Shown: positions 1 through 7,236 of the stretch, piece by piece
Layout: every line of letters starts with the position of its first letter
Position numbering within the stretch: position 1 is the first letter of the stretch
NCBI GenBank assembly: GCA_900546445.1
Contig: URCV01000010.1
Location: 1 to 44,368, forward strand
DNA length: 44,368 nt
Origin: an uncultured Bacteroidales bacterium
GTDB lineage: Bacteria > Bacteroidota > Bacteroidia > Bacteroidales > UBA932
Direction: 5' to 3'
Notes under the pieces: model-generated
Seen by the model: only the letters and a program-made list of their open reading frames with translations
What the model was told of the DNA's origin: nothing
The model's database searches: none
Program-made: the position numbers and the translations under genes

Positions 1-98
1 TTCTGTAATTCCACCCTTCTGCGAAGGGAACCTACATAGTGTCCTATATGCAGGCGGCCCGTAGGACGGTCGCCTGTCAATATGATGTTCTTACCCAT
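1..98 (-). CDS. trpS: tryptophan--tRNA ligase, N-terminal fragment
   Basis: Only the first 32 or so codons lie in the window; the gene continues past position 1. The translation opens MGKNIILTGDRPTGRLHIGH, which is the N-terminus of bacterial tryptophanyl-tRNA synthetase, including the class I HIGH motif that binds ATP. The enzyme charges tRNA-Trp in the cytoplasm. Its ATG overlaps the recA stop codon by one base (TAATG), so it is probably translated by coupling to recA and shares the recA promoter. The identification rests on a short but very characteristic stretch. Confidence 0.85.
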   Translation of the reverse strand, partial: MGKNIILTGDRPTGRLHIGHYVGSLRRRVELQ

Positions 99-1129
99 TA
101 GTCCTTAACTTCCTTTAGAGCCTCGCGAACTTGAGCCTCTATTTCGTCGCACAATTCCACGTTATCCTTAAGTACCTGCTTTACTGCAGTGGCGCCCTGA
201 GCCAATTTTTCTCCGTTATAGCTAAACCAAGAGCCGCTCTTGTGGATGATGTCGTATTCTACTGCGAGATCTACGATTTCGCCTACGTGGGAGATACCTT
301 CGCCGTAAACTATGTCGAACTCGGCCTTCTTGAAAGGCGGAGCCATCTTGTTCTTCACCACTTTTACGCGAGTGCGGTTACCCGTAGCCTCGTCGCCGTC
401 CTTAAGCTGATTGGTCCTGCGCACGTCGAGACGTACCGAAGCATAGAACTTAAGCGCGTTACCACCGGTAGTGGTCTCCGGATTACCGAACATTACTCCG
501 ATTTTCTCACGAAGCTGGTTTATGAAGATGCAGCAGGTGTTAGTCTTCGCGATGTTAGCAGTAAGCTTACGAAGTGCCTGGCTCATAAGTCTGGCCTGAA
601 GTCCCACTTTGTTGTCACCCATCTCGCCCTCGATTTCCGCCTTAGGAGTAAGTGCGGCCACCGAGTCTATCACCACGATGTCGATGGCACCGCTTCTAAT
701 CAGGTTATCGGCGATTTCGAGAGCCTGCTCGCCGTTATCCGGCTGCGAAATCAGCAAATTCTCCAAGTCTACGCCCAGAGCCTTCGCGTATGTGCGGTCA
801 AATGCGTGCTCCGCATCTATCATCGCTGCGATGCCGCCGGCTTTCTGCGCCTGCGCTATCGCGTGTATGGCCAATGTGGTCTTACCGCTGGATTCCGGTC
901 CGTAGATTTCGATTATTCGGCCACGAGGGTATCCGCCTATGCCCAACGCGTGGTCAAGAGCGATACTGCCGCTCGGGATGACCTGTACATCCCAGTCCAT
1001 CTGCTCGCCCAGGGTCATTATCGTACCCTTGCCGAAGTCTTTTTCTATTTTGTCGATTGTGGCTTGTAAAGCCTTGAGCTTAGCGGCATTTACCTGCTCG
1101 CCCTGTTTGTTTTCTACTTCTTTACCCAT
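98..1129 (-). CDS. recA: recombinase RecA
   Basis: RecA forms filaments on single-stranded DNA, drives homologous strand exchange with ATP and promotes LexA-type self-cleavage. The 343-residue product has the normal length. It shows the Walker A motif GPESSGKT near residue 76, the Walker B region IVVIDSVAAL, and the LMSQALRKL and TTTGGNALKFYASVRLDVRR core segments. The acidic C-terminal tail is present but short. The start ATG at 1129 is supported by a -7 promoter element about 60 bases upstream. trpS follows with a one-base overlap. recX, usually a RecA modulator, lies nearby but on the opposite strand downstream of rlmN. Confidence 0.98.
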   Translation of the reverse strand: MGKEVENKQGEQVNAAKLKALQATIDKIEKDFGKGTIMTLGEQMDWDVQVIPSGSIALDHALGIGGYPRGRIIEIYGPESSGKTTLAIHAIAQAQKAGGIAAMIDAEHAFDRTYAKALGVDLENLLISQPDNGEQALEIADNLIRSGAIDIVVIDSVAALTPKAEIEGEMGDNKVGLQARLMSQALRKLTANIAKTNTCCIFINQLREKIGVMFGNPETTTGGNALKFYASVRLDVRRTNQLKDGDEATGNRTRVKVVKNKMAPPFKKAEFDIVYGEGISHVGEIVDLAVEYDIIHKSGSWFSYNGEKLAQGATAVKQVLKDNVELCDEIEAQVREALKEVKD

Positions 1130-1190
1130 AATTCAATAATAAATAAGTTAATAATAGCCAAGTCGGTTAAGACTTATGATTACGATTAGA

Positions 1191-1221
1191 CAAACTTACA
1201 CAAAAATGCTTATTTTTGCAA
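1191..1221 (-). promoter_or_regulatory. recA promoter (Bacteroidetes type)
   Basis: Read on the minus strand this is TTG (1221-1219), a 20-base spacer and TAAGTTTG (1198-1191), matching the Bacteroidetes -33/-7 consensus TTTG and TAnnTTTG. Transcription would start near 1186, giving a leader of roughly 57 bases before the recA ATG. The -33 element abuts the -7 element of the divergent rlmN promoter. Confidence 0.65.
1211..1218 (+). promoter_or_regulatory. rlmN promoter -7 element
   Basis: TATTTTTG fits TAnnTTTG exactly and ends six bases before the rlmN ATG at 1225. The start site would fall on or next to the start codon, so the mRNA would be leaderless or nearly so. No convincing -33 TTTG is seen 19-21 bases upstream. 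Confidence 0.55.
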
Positions 1222-1224
1222 CCT

Positions 1225-2241
1225 ATGTCTAAGGAAAAATTACTGGGAAAAACTCCCGAAGAATTGAAGGAAGTGGTCGCATCCGTCGGACTTCCGGCCT
1301 ATACCGCGAAGCAACTCGCTGAGTGGATGTATGTAAAGAGGGTTAAAAGTCTCGACGAGATGACGAATATCTCTAAGGAAGGTCGTCGAAAGCTAAGTGA
1401 AAACTACGATTTGGGAATAAAGCTTCCTTCGCAGTTCATCGAATCCACCGATGGTACGAAAAAGTACCTATTCGAGTTCGATGGAGGCGGCGTGGAGGCC
1501 GTGATGATACCGGACGATGACCGTAAGACCCTTTGCGTCAGTTCGCAAGTGGGGTGCAAGATGGGCTGTAAGTTCTGTATGACAGGCCGTCAGGGCTTTC
1601 ACGGTAACCTTAGCGTAGCCGAGATTCTAAGCCAATTCCTCAGTATCGATGAGTCCCTCACCCTTACGAATGCCGTATTTATGGGTATGGGCGAGCCATT
1701 GGACAACTACGAGAATGTTTCGAAGGCCATAGGCGTCCTTACCGCGGACTGGGGTTTCGGCTGGAGCCCGAAGAGGGTGACTCTCAGTACGATTGGCCTG
1801 ATACCTGCGCTACGTCTCTATCTCGAGCAGAGTCGCTGTCATCTGGCAGTCAGCCTGCATAATCCTTTCCCGGAGGAGCGTTTTCAGATGATGCCCGTGC
1901 AGAAGGCCTATGATATCCGCGACGTGGTCGAGCTCATCAAGCACTACGATTTCTATGGCCAGAGGCGTGTCAGCTTCGAATATACTATGTTCAGCGGCTG
2001 GAACGACGATCTGCGCCACGCGGCCGGATTGGCCAGGATGCTGAAAGGGCTGGAGTGTAGGGTGAATCTCATCAGATTCCACCAGATTCCGGATTTCCCT
2101 TATGTGTGCAGCAGCCCCGAAAAGATGGCGGCGTTTAGGGATTACCTTAATGCTCAGGGGATTACTTGTACGATTAGGGCCTCTCGAGGAGAGGATATCC
2201 TGGCGGCTTGCGGAATGTTGGCCGGAAAAAAGAACGCGTAG
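1225..2241 (+). CDS. rlmN: dual-specificity 23S rRNA/tRNA adenine-C2 methyltransferase RlmN
   Basis: This radical SAM enzyme methylates C2 of A2503 in 23S rRNA and A37 in some tRNAs. The product has the iron-sulfur cluster motif CKMGCKFC near residue 112. It also has the GMGEPLDNY segment and the C-terminal RASRGEDILAACG segment, which holds the resolving cysteine. Length of about 338 residues is typical. The ATG at 1225 is preferred over an upstream TTG at 1216, because that TTG is part of the -7 promoter box. recX begins two bases after the stop, so the two genes form an operon. Confidence 0.95.
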   Translation: MSKEKLLGKTPEELKEVVASVGLPAYTAKQLAEWMYVKRVKSLDEMTNISKEGRRKLSENYDLGIKLPSQFIESTDGTKKYLFEFDGGGVEAVMIPDDDRKTLCVSSQVGCKMGCKFCMTGRQGFHGNLSVAEILSQFLSIDESLTLTNAVFMGMGEPLDNYENVSKAIGVLTADWGFGWSPKRVTLSTIGLIPALRLYLEQSRCHLAVSLHNPFPEERFQMMPVQKAYDIRDVVELIKHYDFYGQRRVSFEYTMFSGWNDDLRHAAGLARMLKGLECRVNLIRFHQIPDFPYVCSSPEKMAAFRDYLNAQGITCTIRASRGEDILAACGMLAGKKNA

Positions 2242-2243
2242 CT

Positions 2244-2714
2244 ATGGCAGTGGATGCGATTCTTTCGAAACTTCAGGCGCTCTGTGTCAAGCGGGAGTAT
2301 TGTCGTTACGACATCGCTCAGAAGGCGCAGAAACTCCTTAAGGATGAGCCTAATCCGGAGGAGAAACTGCAGGCGATGGTGGATAGTTTGGTGGAAGACG
2401 GGTTCGTCAGCGACTTACGCTATAGCAGTGCCTATGCGCGAGAGAAGTCGTCGATCAGCGGATGGGGACCTCTCAAGATTCGTACTGCATTGCTCGCTAA
2501 AAGGATAGAAAGGAGTGTCATAGATGAGGCGCTGGGCGAGGTGGACGATGACCGTGCGCAGGAAAAACTTCGAAAGGTGCTTCAAAACAAGTGGAGAAGC
2601 CTTTCCGAGGACCCTCAGGGAAAGCTTAAATTGATTCGTTTTGCCCTGTCTCGGGGCTATGACTACGATTCCGTTCGTCCTGTGGTGGAAGATATAGTTT
2701 CAGCTTCAGATTAG
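2244..2714 (+). CDS. recX: regulatory protein RecX
   Basis: RecX binds RecA filaments and modulates recombination. The 156-residue product is the usual size. It is helical and has the family pattern of repeated three-helix units, with a central segment of the form DGFVSDLRYSSAYARE followed by a GPLKIRTALLAKRI-like stretch. The start at ATG 2244, two bases after rlmN, is chosen over an in-frame ATG at 2208 inside rlmN, since it gives the family length and a typical N-terminus. The last 89 bases overlap, on the opposite strand, the end of the GNAT-like gene at 2626-3144. The placement behind rlmN and beside divergent recA suggests a DNA-repair neighbourhood. Confidence 0.88.
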   Translation: MAVDAILSKLQALCVKREYCRYDIAQKAQKLLKDEPNPEEKLQAMVDSLVEDGFVSDLRYSSAYAREKSSISGWGPLKIRTALLAKRIERSVIDEALGEVDDDRAQEKLRKVLQNKWRSLSEDPQGKLKLIRFALSRGYDYDSVRPVVEDIVSASD

Positions 2715-3144
2715 TGAATCCGTCGCGCTCCACGCTGCCTTCCTCGACAAACCCAAGTGCCTTGTATGCCGCGCCGTCTGAGCGCGAAGCGTCTACGTAG
2801 GTCATAACGTCTTCAGGATGAACGTGTTCTATGAAGCATTTCAGAATCTTTCCCATTCCTCCCATCACCCTCATGTCCTTTAGGGAAGAATAGCGAATCC
2901 ACTCGTAGCTAAGATGCCCGTCCCGGAAGCGCCTGCCGTTCGAGAAACTTCCTACGGCTACCAAAGTCCCTTTAGGACAGGCCAATTCGTCCTCTCCAGT
3001 GGTCCTTTCCACGAAAAGTCCATAGTAGTAGCGCGCGCGACAAGCCCCCAGAAAGTGGTTCTGTGCTAAAAAATCGGCGGCTCTTGAAGGTTCGAGCCGC
3101 CTGACCATACAATTTCTGGCGAATACGCAGTCCGAAGGTCCCAT
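2626..3144 (-). CDS. GNAT/Mom-like N-acetyltransferase family protein
   Basis: The 172-residue protein has the look of a GNAT fold. One segment resembles GTLVAVGSFSN. It is followed by YEWIRYSSLKD, by a glycine-rich MGGMGKIL segment where acetyl-CoA would bind, and by a C-terminal YVDASRSDGAAYKALGF segment. This arrangement is reminiscent of the phage Mom-type branch of GNAT proteins, though the substrate is unknown. The start ATG overlaps the pdxA stop by one base (TAATG), so it is translationally coupled to pdxA. The last 20 or so residues are polar, look unstructured and are encoded antisense to recX. Family membership is likely; function is not established. Confidence 0.6.
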   Translation of the reverse strand: MGPSDCVFARNCMVRRLEPSRAADFLAQNHFLGACRARYYYGLFVERTTGEDELACPKGTLVAVGSFSNGRRFRDGHLSYEWIRYSSLKDMRVMGGMGKILKCFIEHVHPEDVMTYVDASRSDGAAYKALGFVEEGSVERDGFTNLKLKLYLPPQDERNRSHSPETGQNESI

Positions 3145-4235
3145 TAGGCGATCTGCGGCCTGCCGTTATTAGGCCTTTCCTCTTCTGCAGGACGCAGGTC
3201 TACCATCTTATTCTCCTGCAGGGTGCGATAATTCTGCTTTCTGCGGTATATGTCTATCGCTTCGAATATGGCCGAGCGCATGGAAGAAGCGTCTGCTAGG
3301 TCTCTTCCGGCCAATTCGAACGCCGTTCCGTGGTCCGGCGAGGTGCGCACTACAGGAAGTCCTGCCGTGTAGTTCACTCCGTCGCTGAAGGCTATGGTCT
3401 TGAATGGAGACAATCCCTGGTCGTGATACATAGCGAGAGTGGCATCGAATTTCTGATAGGTGCCTAGTCCGAAGTAACCGTCAGGAGAGAATGGGCCGAA
3501 TACCCTGATGCCCTCCTCGTTAGCCTCCTTGATGGCAGGAATGATGATTTCCTGTTCCTCGGTGCCGAGCAATCCGCCGTCTCCGCTGTGAGGGTTAAGG
3601 CTAAGCACGCCTATGATAGGGTCCTGAAGGGAGAAGTCCTCTATAAGCGACTGCTTCATAAGACGAAGCTTGCTCAGAATGTGCTCCTTGGTTATCTGTG
3701 CAGGCACGTCCTTAAGCGGAATGTGACCCGTCACTACGCCGAGCTTTATGCGGTTGCTCACCATAAGCATGGTGACGTCATTTACGCCGAAGGCGTTCTG
3801 CAAGAACTCTGTGTGGCCCGGAAACTTGAAGCCTTGACCCGACATCGATTTCTTGTTTATAGGACCTGTCACCAGAACGTCTATCTTCTTTCCCTTTATG
3901 TCTTCCACTGCGCGGCTAAGACAGGTGATGGCGTCTTGGGCTGCTATCGGAGTGGCAGTGCCAGGCTCCGCGAATGCGCTTTCCGGAAGGCAATCCACGA
4001 TGTTTATCTTCTTAGACTTAATGCTGGAAGCATCGTCCACTACGTAGGTGTTAAGATGCTCGATTTCCGGAATGGTCTTGCTATAGAACCCGAAAAGTTT
4101 CGGAGAACCGTAAACTACGGGGGTAAACTGATCCAGAATGCGTTCGTCGCTGAGCGCCTTGATGATGACCTCGTATCCTATTCCGTTAGAATCACCCTGG
4201 GTGATACCGACTACTATTTTATTATCTTTAGGCAT
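3144..4235 (-). CDS. pdxA: 4-hydroxythreonine-4-phosphate dehydrogenase PdxA
   Basis: PdxA oxidises 4-phosphohydroxy-L-threonine with NAD(P)+ in the DXP-dependent pyridoxal phosphate pathway. The 363-residue product opens with the family signature GITQGDSNGIGYEVI. It contains the TGPINKKSM segment, the FPGHTEFL metal/substrate segment, LNPHSGDGG and AMYHDQGLSPFK. All of these belong to the active site of the metal-dependent homodimer. rnhA ends five bases upstream and a GNAT-like gene overlaps its stop, so the three genes are likely one transcript from the rnhA promoter. The last 25 residues are charged and lie beyond the conserved core. Confidence 0.95.
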   Translation of the reverse strand: MPKDNKIVVGITQGDSNGIGYEVIIKALSDERILDQFTPVVYGSPKLFGFYSKTIPEIEHLNTYVVDDASSIKSKKINIVDCLPESAFAEPGTATPIAAQDAITCLSRAVEDIKGKKIDVLVTGPINKKSMSGQGFKFPGHTEFLQNAFGVNDVTMLMVSNRIKLGVVTGHIPLKDVPAQITKEHILSKLRLMKQSLIEDFSLQDPIIGVLSLNPHSGDGGLLGTEEQEIIIPAIKEANEEGIRVFGPFSPDGYFGLGTYQKFDATLAMYHDQGLSPFKTIAFSDGVNYTAGLPVVRTSPDHGTAFELAGRDLADASSMRSAIFEAIDIYRRKQNYRTLQENKMVDLRPAEEERPNNGRPQIA

Positions 4236-4240
4236 AATAT

Positions 4241-4723
4241 CTATATAAGTGTTTGTTCCGTAATTACATAACCTTCATCTAAGGGAAGGTTTTCCTGATG
4301 GTACGCTTCCACGGCCAGGGTGTCGCACCTTTCATTCTCGGGATGTCCGGCGTGTCCTTTTATCCAATTGAAATTCACTCTGTGGGCTCTATATAAGGGC
4401 ACGAACTTCTGCCAGAGGTCAGGGTTCTTTACCTTTACCCAGCCTTTTCGTATCCAATTCTCCAGCCAACCCTTGTTTATGGCGTTTACCACATAGGCGG
4501 AATCGGAAAATACTTCGATATGGGCGTTCTGCCATTTGATGGCTTCCAATCCCTTTATCACTGCGAGGAGCTCCATCCTGTTATTAGTGGTGCGTGCGAA
4601 TCCTCCGCTCATCTCCTTTTCCTTTCCGGCACATTTGAGAACCACCCCGTAGCCTCCCGGGCCAGGGTTACCGCTCGCTGCACCATCCGTGTAGAGATAT
4701 ATGACGGGTCTTTCTTCCACCAT
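4241..4723 (-). CDS. rnhA: ribonuclease HI
   Basis: RNase HI cleaves the RNA strand of RNA:DNA hybrids. The family residues are visible: the D of YTDGAASGNPGPGGYG, the E of NRMELLAVI, the D of FSDSAYVV, and H and D in the WIKGHAGHPENERCDTLA segment. The basic handle region (WLENWIRKGWVKVKNPDLW) of the cellular E. coli-type enzyme is also present. An ORF extends to 4753, but a TATATTTG promoter element sits at 4735-4728, only four bases upstream of the ATG at 4723. That makes 4723 the better start, with a product of 160 residues. It heads the rnhA-pdxA-GNAT operon. Confidence 0.93.
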   Translation of the reverse strand: MVEERPVIYLYTDGAASGNPGPGGYGVVLKCAGKEKEMSGGFARTTNNRMELLAVIKGLEAIKWQNAHIEVFSDSAYVVNAINKGWLENWIRKGWVKVKNPDLWQKFVPLYRAHRVNFNWIKGHAGHPENERCDTLAVEAYHQENLPLDEGYVITEQTLI

Positions 4724-4727
4724 TTCA

Positions 4728-4735
4728 CAAATATA
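4728..4735 (-). promoter_or_regulatory. rnhA promoter -7 element
   Basis: The minus strand reads TATATTTG, an exact TAnnTTTG match, ending four bases before the ATG at 4723. It implies a leaderless or near-leaderless transcript and argues against the upstream in-frame ATG at 4753. No clear -33 element is seen. Confidence 0.5.
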
Positions 4736-4768
4736 GTAAAAAATGCGGTTCACCTCGCATAAAAACGA

Positions 4769-5164
4769 CTATAGTGCGAGGCCGAGAAATATTCCCAGAA
4801 GGCATCCGCCCACCGCGGCGCCTATTCCTAGGTTTCTTCTGGTCTCGTAGTCGGAGCGTCCCGGATTGACTGTTATGGACTTGTATTTCTTTTCGCTCGG
4901 ATAGGAAATCATTATAGAATCGAAGTCGCTCCTGCTCGTTTCGAAGTAGTGTTTCGAGTTATCAAGTGGTCTGCGGTCGAAACGTATGTTCCCGTCTTTA
5001 GTAAGGGCTATGTAGAGAGTGTGGTCTTGCTGGAACTGGGATTTCTGTAGAAAGGCCATGCGCACGAAGTCGTCGGCTTCGACTCTGTCCTGTGCCTGTG
5101 AAAAGGCCGGGAGCGTCACGAAAAGCAGCAGTGCGCTAAATATCAGTGTGTAGTGTAATCTCAT
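4769..5164 (-). CDS. small exported protein of unknown function
   Basis: I do not recognise this family. From the ATG at 5164 the product has about 131 residues. An N-terminal signal peptide (MRLHYTLIFSALLLFVTLPA) ends near the AFSQAQD cleavage site. A polar middle part of about 75 residues contains an FDRRPLDNS segment. The C-terminus is hydrophobic and glycine-rich (IGAAVGGCLLGIFLGLAL) and could be a single membrane anchor. A GTG nine bases upstream is in frame but lies inside the promoter box. The gene is divergent from rfbD, has its own promoter, and sits alone between rnhA and rfbD. Confidence 0.7.
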   Translation of the reverse strand: MRLHYTLIFSALLLFVTLPAFSQAQDRVEADDFVRMAFLQKSQFQQDHTLYIALTKDGNIRFDRRPLDNSKHYFETSRSDFDSIMISYPSEKKYKSITVNPGRSDYETRRNLGIGAAVGGCLLGIFLGLAL

Positions 5165-5172
5165 AAGTACCA

Positions 5173-5180
5173 CAAAATTA
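5173..5180 (-). promoter_or_regulatory. promoter -7 element of the small exported protein gene
   Basis: The minus strand reads TAATTTTG (5180-5173), matching TAnnTTTG, eight bases before the ATG at 5164. It faces away from the rfbD promoter 32 bases to the right. Confidence 0.5.
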
Positions 5181-5187
5181 ATATTTT

Positions 5188-5219
5188 TTTGCTAAACTTG
5201 TCTTAGTTATGTATTTTTG
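5188..5219 (+). promoter_or_regulatory. rfbD promoter (-33 TTTG, -7 TATTTTTG)
   Basis: TTTG at 5188-5191 and TATTTTTG at 5212-5219 are separated by 20 bases, an exact fit to the Bacteroidetes vegetative promoter. The rfbD ATG at 5234 follows 14 bases later, so the leader is very short. An in-frame GTG at 5219 overlaps the box and can be discarded as a start. Confidence 0.7.
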
Positions 5220-5233
5220 TGTGGATAGAGGTT

Positions 5234-6109
5234 ATGAATATATTGGTAACAGGGGCTAACGGTCAGCTCGGCAGGGAACTTCGTCGGGCTAGCCTTTATA
5301 GTAACGAGCATTTCATCTTCAGTGACATAAGTGGAACGCCCGGAGAGGAGATCGTTTATCTGGACGTGGCCGACAAGGAGGCCGTGGAACTCATCGCCGA
5401 GAGCGAGAAGATAGACCTTATCATTAACTGCGCCGCATTTACTAATGTAGACAAGTCCGAAGACGACTTGTATATGGCAGACCTCCTTAATCATCAGGCT
5501 CCGCGATTTCTGGCGGAAGTCTCTCGCGAGAGGGGAGCGCGACTGATTCACATATCCACGGACTATGTCTTCGACGGGTGGAATCATTCCATTCCTTATA
5601 GGGAAGTGGATGAGCCTCAGCCGTGTAACGCCTATGGCGCTACGAAATTGGCCGGGGAGAGAGAGGTGATAAAGTCCGGCTGCGAATACATCATAATTCG
5701 TACGGCCTGGATGTATTCGGCTCACGGTAAGAATTTTATGAAGACGATTCTAAATATCGTGCAGCAGGGCAAGTCTCCTAAGGTGGTGTTCGATTCCGTG
5801 GGTACGCCGACGTTCGCGGGCGATTTGGCCGACGCCATTATGCACATAATCGATGCTGGTCTTCTCGACAGGAAGGGGCTGTATCACTATTCTAACGAGG
5901 GAGTTGCGAGCTGGTATGACTTCGCCGAGGCAGTGTGTCGGATTAGCGGGAGCGACGTATCTGTGCAGCCGGTTCTGGGAGAAGAATATCCTACGAAGGC
6001 TCGCCGTCCGTCCTATTCCGTGCTGGACAAGTCTTTGTTCAAGTCTACTTTCGGCGTGGAGATACCTTACTGGCGCGATTCCTTGGAAAAATGTATGAAA
6101 AGTCTATGA
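5234..6109 (+). CDS. rfbD: dTDP-4-dehydrorhamnose reductase
   Basis: RfbD/RmlD reduces dTDP-4-keto-L-rhamnose to dTDP-L-rhamnose with NAD(P)H, the last step of the rhamnose donor pathway. The product has the Rossmann motif MNILVTGANGQLGREL at the N-terminus. It also has NCAAFTNVDKSEDD, the STDYVFDG segment and the catalytic Tyr/Lys pair in YGATKLAGE. Length of 291 residues is normal. The gene overlaps rfbC by four bases (ATGA). The other two pathway genes (rfbA, rfbB) are not in this window. It begins a four-gene plus-strand run with rfbC, PAP2 and the patatin gene. Confidence 0.94.
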   Translation: MNILVTGANGQLGRELRRASLYSNEHFIFSDISGTPGEEIVYLDVADKEAVELIAESEKIDLIINCAAFTNVDKSEDDLYMADLLNHQAPRFLAEVSRERGARLIHISTDYVFDGWNHSIPYREVDEPQPCNAYGATKLAGEREVIKSGCEYIIIRTAWMYSAHGKNFMKTILNIVQQGKSPKVVFDSVGTPTFAGDLADAIMHIIDAGLLDRKGLYHYSNEGVASWYDFAEAVCRISGSDVSVQPVLGEEYPTKARRPSYSVLDKSLFKSTFGVEIPYWRDSLEKCMKSL

Positions 6110-6663
6110 AAGTTCTAAAAACAGATATTCCGGGAGTGTGTATTGTCGAGCCTTCCGTGTTCGGAGATTCGCGCGGCTACTTTTTCGAGTCGTATAATGC
6201 GCGGGAGTTCGAATCGGCGGTGGGTGATGTCCGTTTCGTTCAGGATAACGAGAGTTTCTCGACCTACGGGGTGGTTCGCGGACTGCATTTCCAGAAGGGA
6301 GAATGGGCTCAGGCGAAGCTAGTCAGGGCCGTAAGGGGGCGTATCTGGGATGTGTGCGTGGATTTGCGGAAGGGAAGCCCTACTTTCGGCAAGTGGATGG
6401 GGGTCGAGCTGTCCGGTGAAAATCACAGGCAACTCTTCATTCCTCGTGGGCTTGCGCACGGCTTCAGCGTGCTTTCTCCCGATGCTTTGTTTCAGTATAA
6501 ATGTGATAATTTCTATGCCCCCGAGTCGGCCGGCTCCATCGATGCGCTGGATGTGACGATAGGGATTGATTGGCATATAAAAGAGGAGGATATGGTGCGC
6601 TCTGAAAAGGATTTGAAAGCACCGCTCTTCGAGGCCCTGTCAGGAGATTCATTCTATGATTAA
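6106..6663 (+). CDS. rfbC: dTDP-4-dehydrorhamnose 3,5-epimerase
   Basis: RfbC/RmlC converts dTDP-4-keto-6-deoxyglucose to dTDP-4-keto-L-rhamnose. The cupin enzyme is recognised by the opening VLKTDIPGVCIVEPSVFGD, the FVQDNESFSTYGVVRGLHFQ segment carrying the catalytic histidine, and PRGLAHGFSVLS. The start at ATG 6106 (MKVLKTD) overlaps the rfbD stop and is preferred over an ATG at 6091 inside rfbD. Length is about 185 residues. The next gene overlaps its end by eight bases. Together with rfbD it supplies rhamnose for surface polysaccharide. Confidence 0.94.
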   Translation: MKVLKTDIPGVCIVEPSVFGDSRGYFFESYNAREFESAVGDVRFVQDNESFSTYGVVRGLHFQKGEWAQAKLVRAVRGRIWDVCVDLRKGSPTFGKWMGVELSGENHRQLFIPRGLAHGFSVLSPDALFQYKCDNFYAPESAGSIDALDVTIGIDWHIKEEDMVRSEKDLKAPLFEALSGDSFYD

Positions 6664-7189
6664 AAAGTTGATTTTGATGTTTTTGTGCCTCTCGATGTGC
6701 TGTAGGGCATATTCTCGCGTGAACGAGTGGGCGCATTTCGAGACTTATTGCCAATTCGCTCCCGCCGCATTTATGCTTGGTGCGGGACTGGCGGGCATCC
6801 GCCACGAAAACGGATTTGTCGACAGATTGGTAAACACCACTGCGACATATCTCTATCAGACGGCGCTGACCTATCCTTTCAAATGGACCATCAGGGAGAA
6901 GCGTCCCGACGGAACAGCCTATAATTCATTTCCTTCGGGACATACGGCAGCTACGTTTGCCGGTGCCGAGATGGTGCGTATGGAATATGGTTGGGGCTGG
7001 GGAGCCGTCTTTTATGCCAATGCCGTCGTGGTCGGGACTATGCGCGTCGTACACAGGCGGCACTGGTGGTGGGATGTAGCCAGTGGAGCTGCGCTTGGCG
7101 TGGTCAGTGCACATCTGGGACGCATAACTACCGATAATCTTAAAGTATTCATAAGTCCAAGCAGCGTTTCGCTTACCTATTCGTTTTAG
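6656..7189 (+). CDS. PAP2-family phosphatase
   Basis: Type 2 phosphatidic acid phosphatases hydrolyse lipid phosphates, often lipid A or undecaprenyl pyrophosphate, on the periplasmic face of the membrane. The three-part signature is visible: KWTIREKRPDG (K-x6-RP), SFPSGHTAATF (PSGH) and RVVHRRHWWWD (R-x5-H-x3-D). An N-terminal hydrophobic stretch (LILMFLCLSMCCRA) could be a signal peptide or first membrane segment. At 177 residues it is a short member. It overlaps rfbC by eight bases, so it is co-transcribed with the rhamnose genes, in keeping with an envelope role. The exact lipid substrate is unknown. Confidence 0.85.
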   Translation: MIKKLILMFLCLSMCCRAYSRVNEWAHFETYCQFAPAAFMLGAGLAGIRHENGFVDRLVNTTATYLYQTALTYPFKWTIREKRPDGTAYNSFPSGHTAATFAGAEMVRMEYGWGWGAVFYANAVVVGTMRVVHRRHWWWDVASGAALGVVSAHLGRITTDNLKVFISPSSVSLTYSF

Positions 7190-7236
7190 CGTTTTATTCG
7201 GATTTTTTTATATATATTTATGAAAAAATTCCGGCT

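Noticed and set aside
131..1069. Long plus-strand ORF opposite recA
   Set aside because: It is a mirror of recA; codon choice that avoids TTA, CTA and TCA leaves the antisense frame open. The translation has no recognisable domain.
3588..4271. 227-codon plus-strand ORF opposite pdxA
   Set aside because: It is an antisense shadow of a well-conserved enzyme gene.
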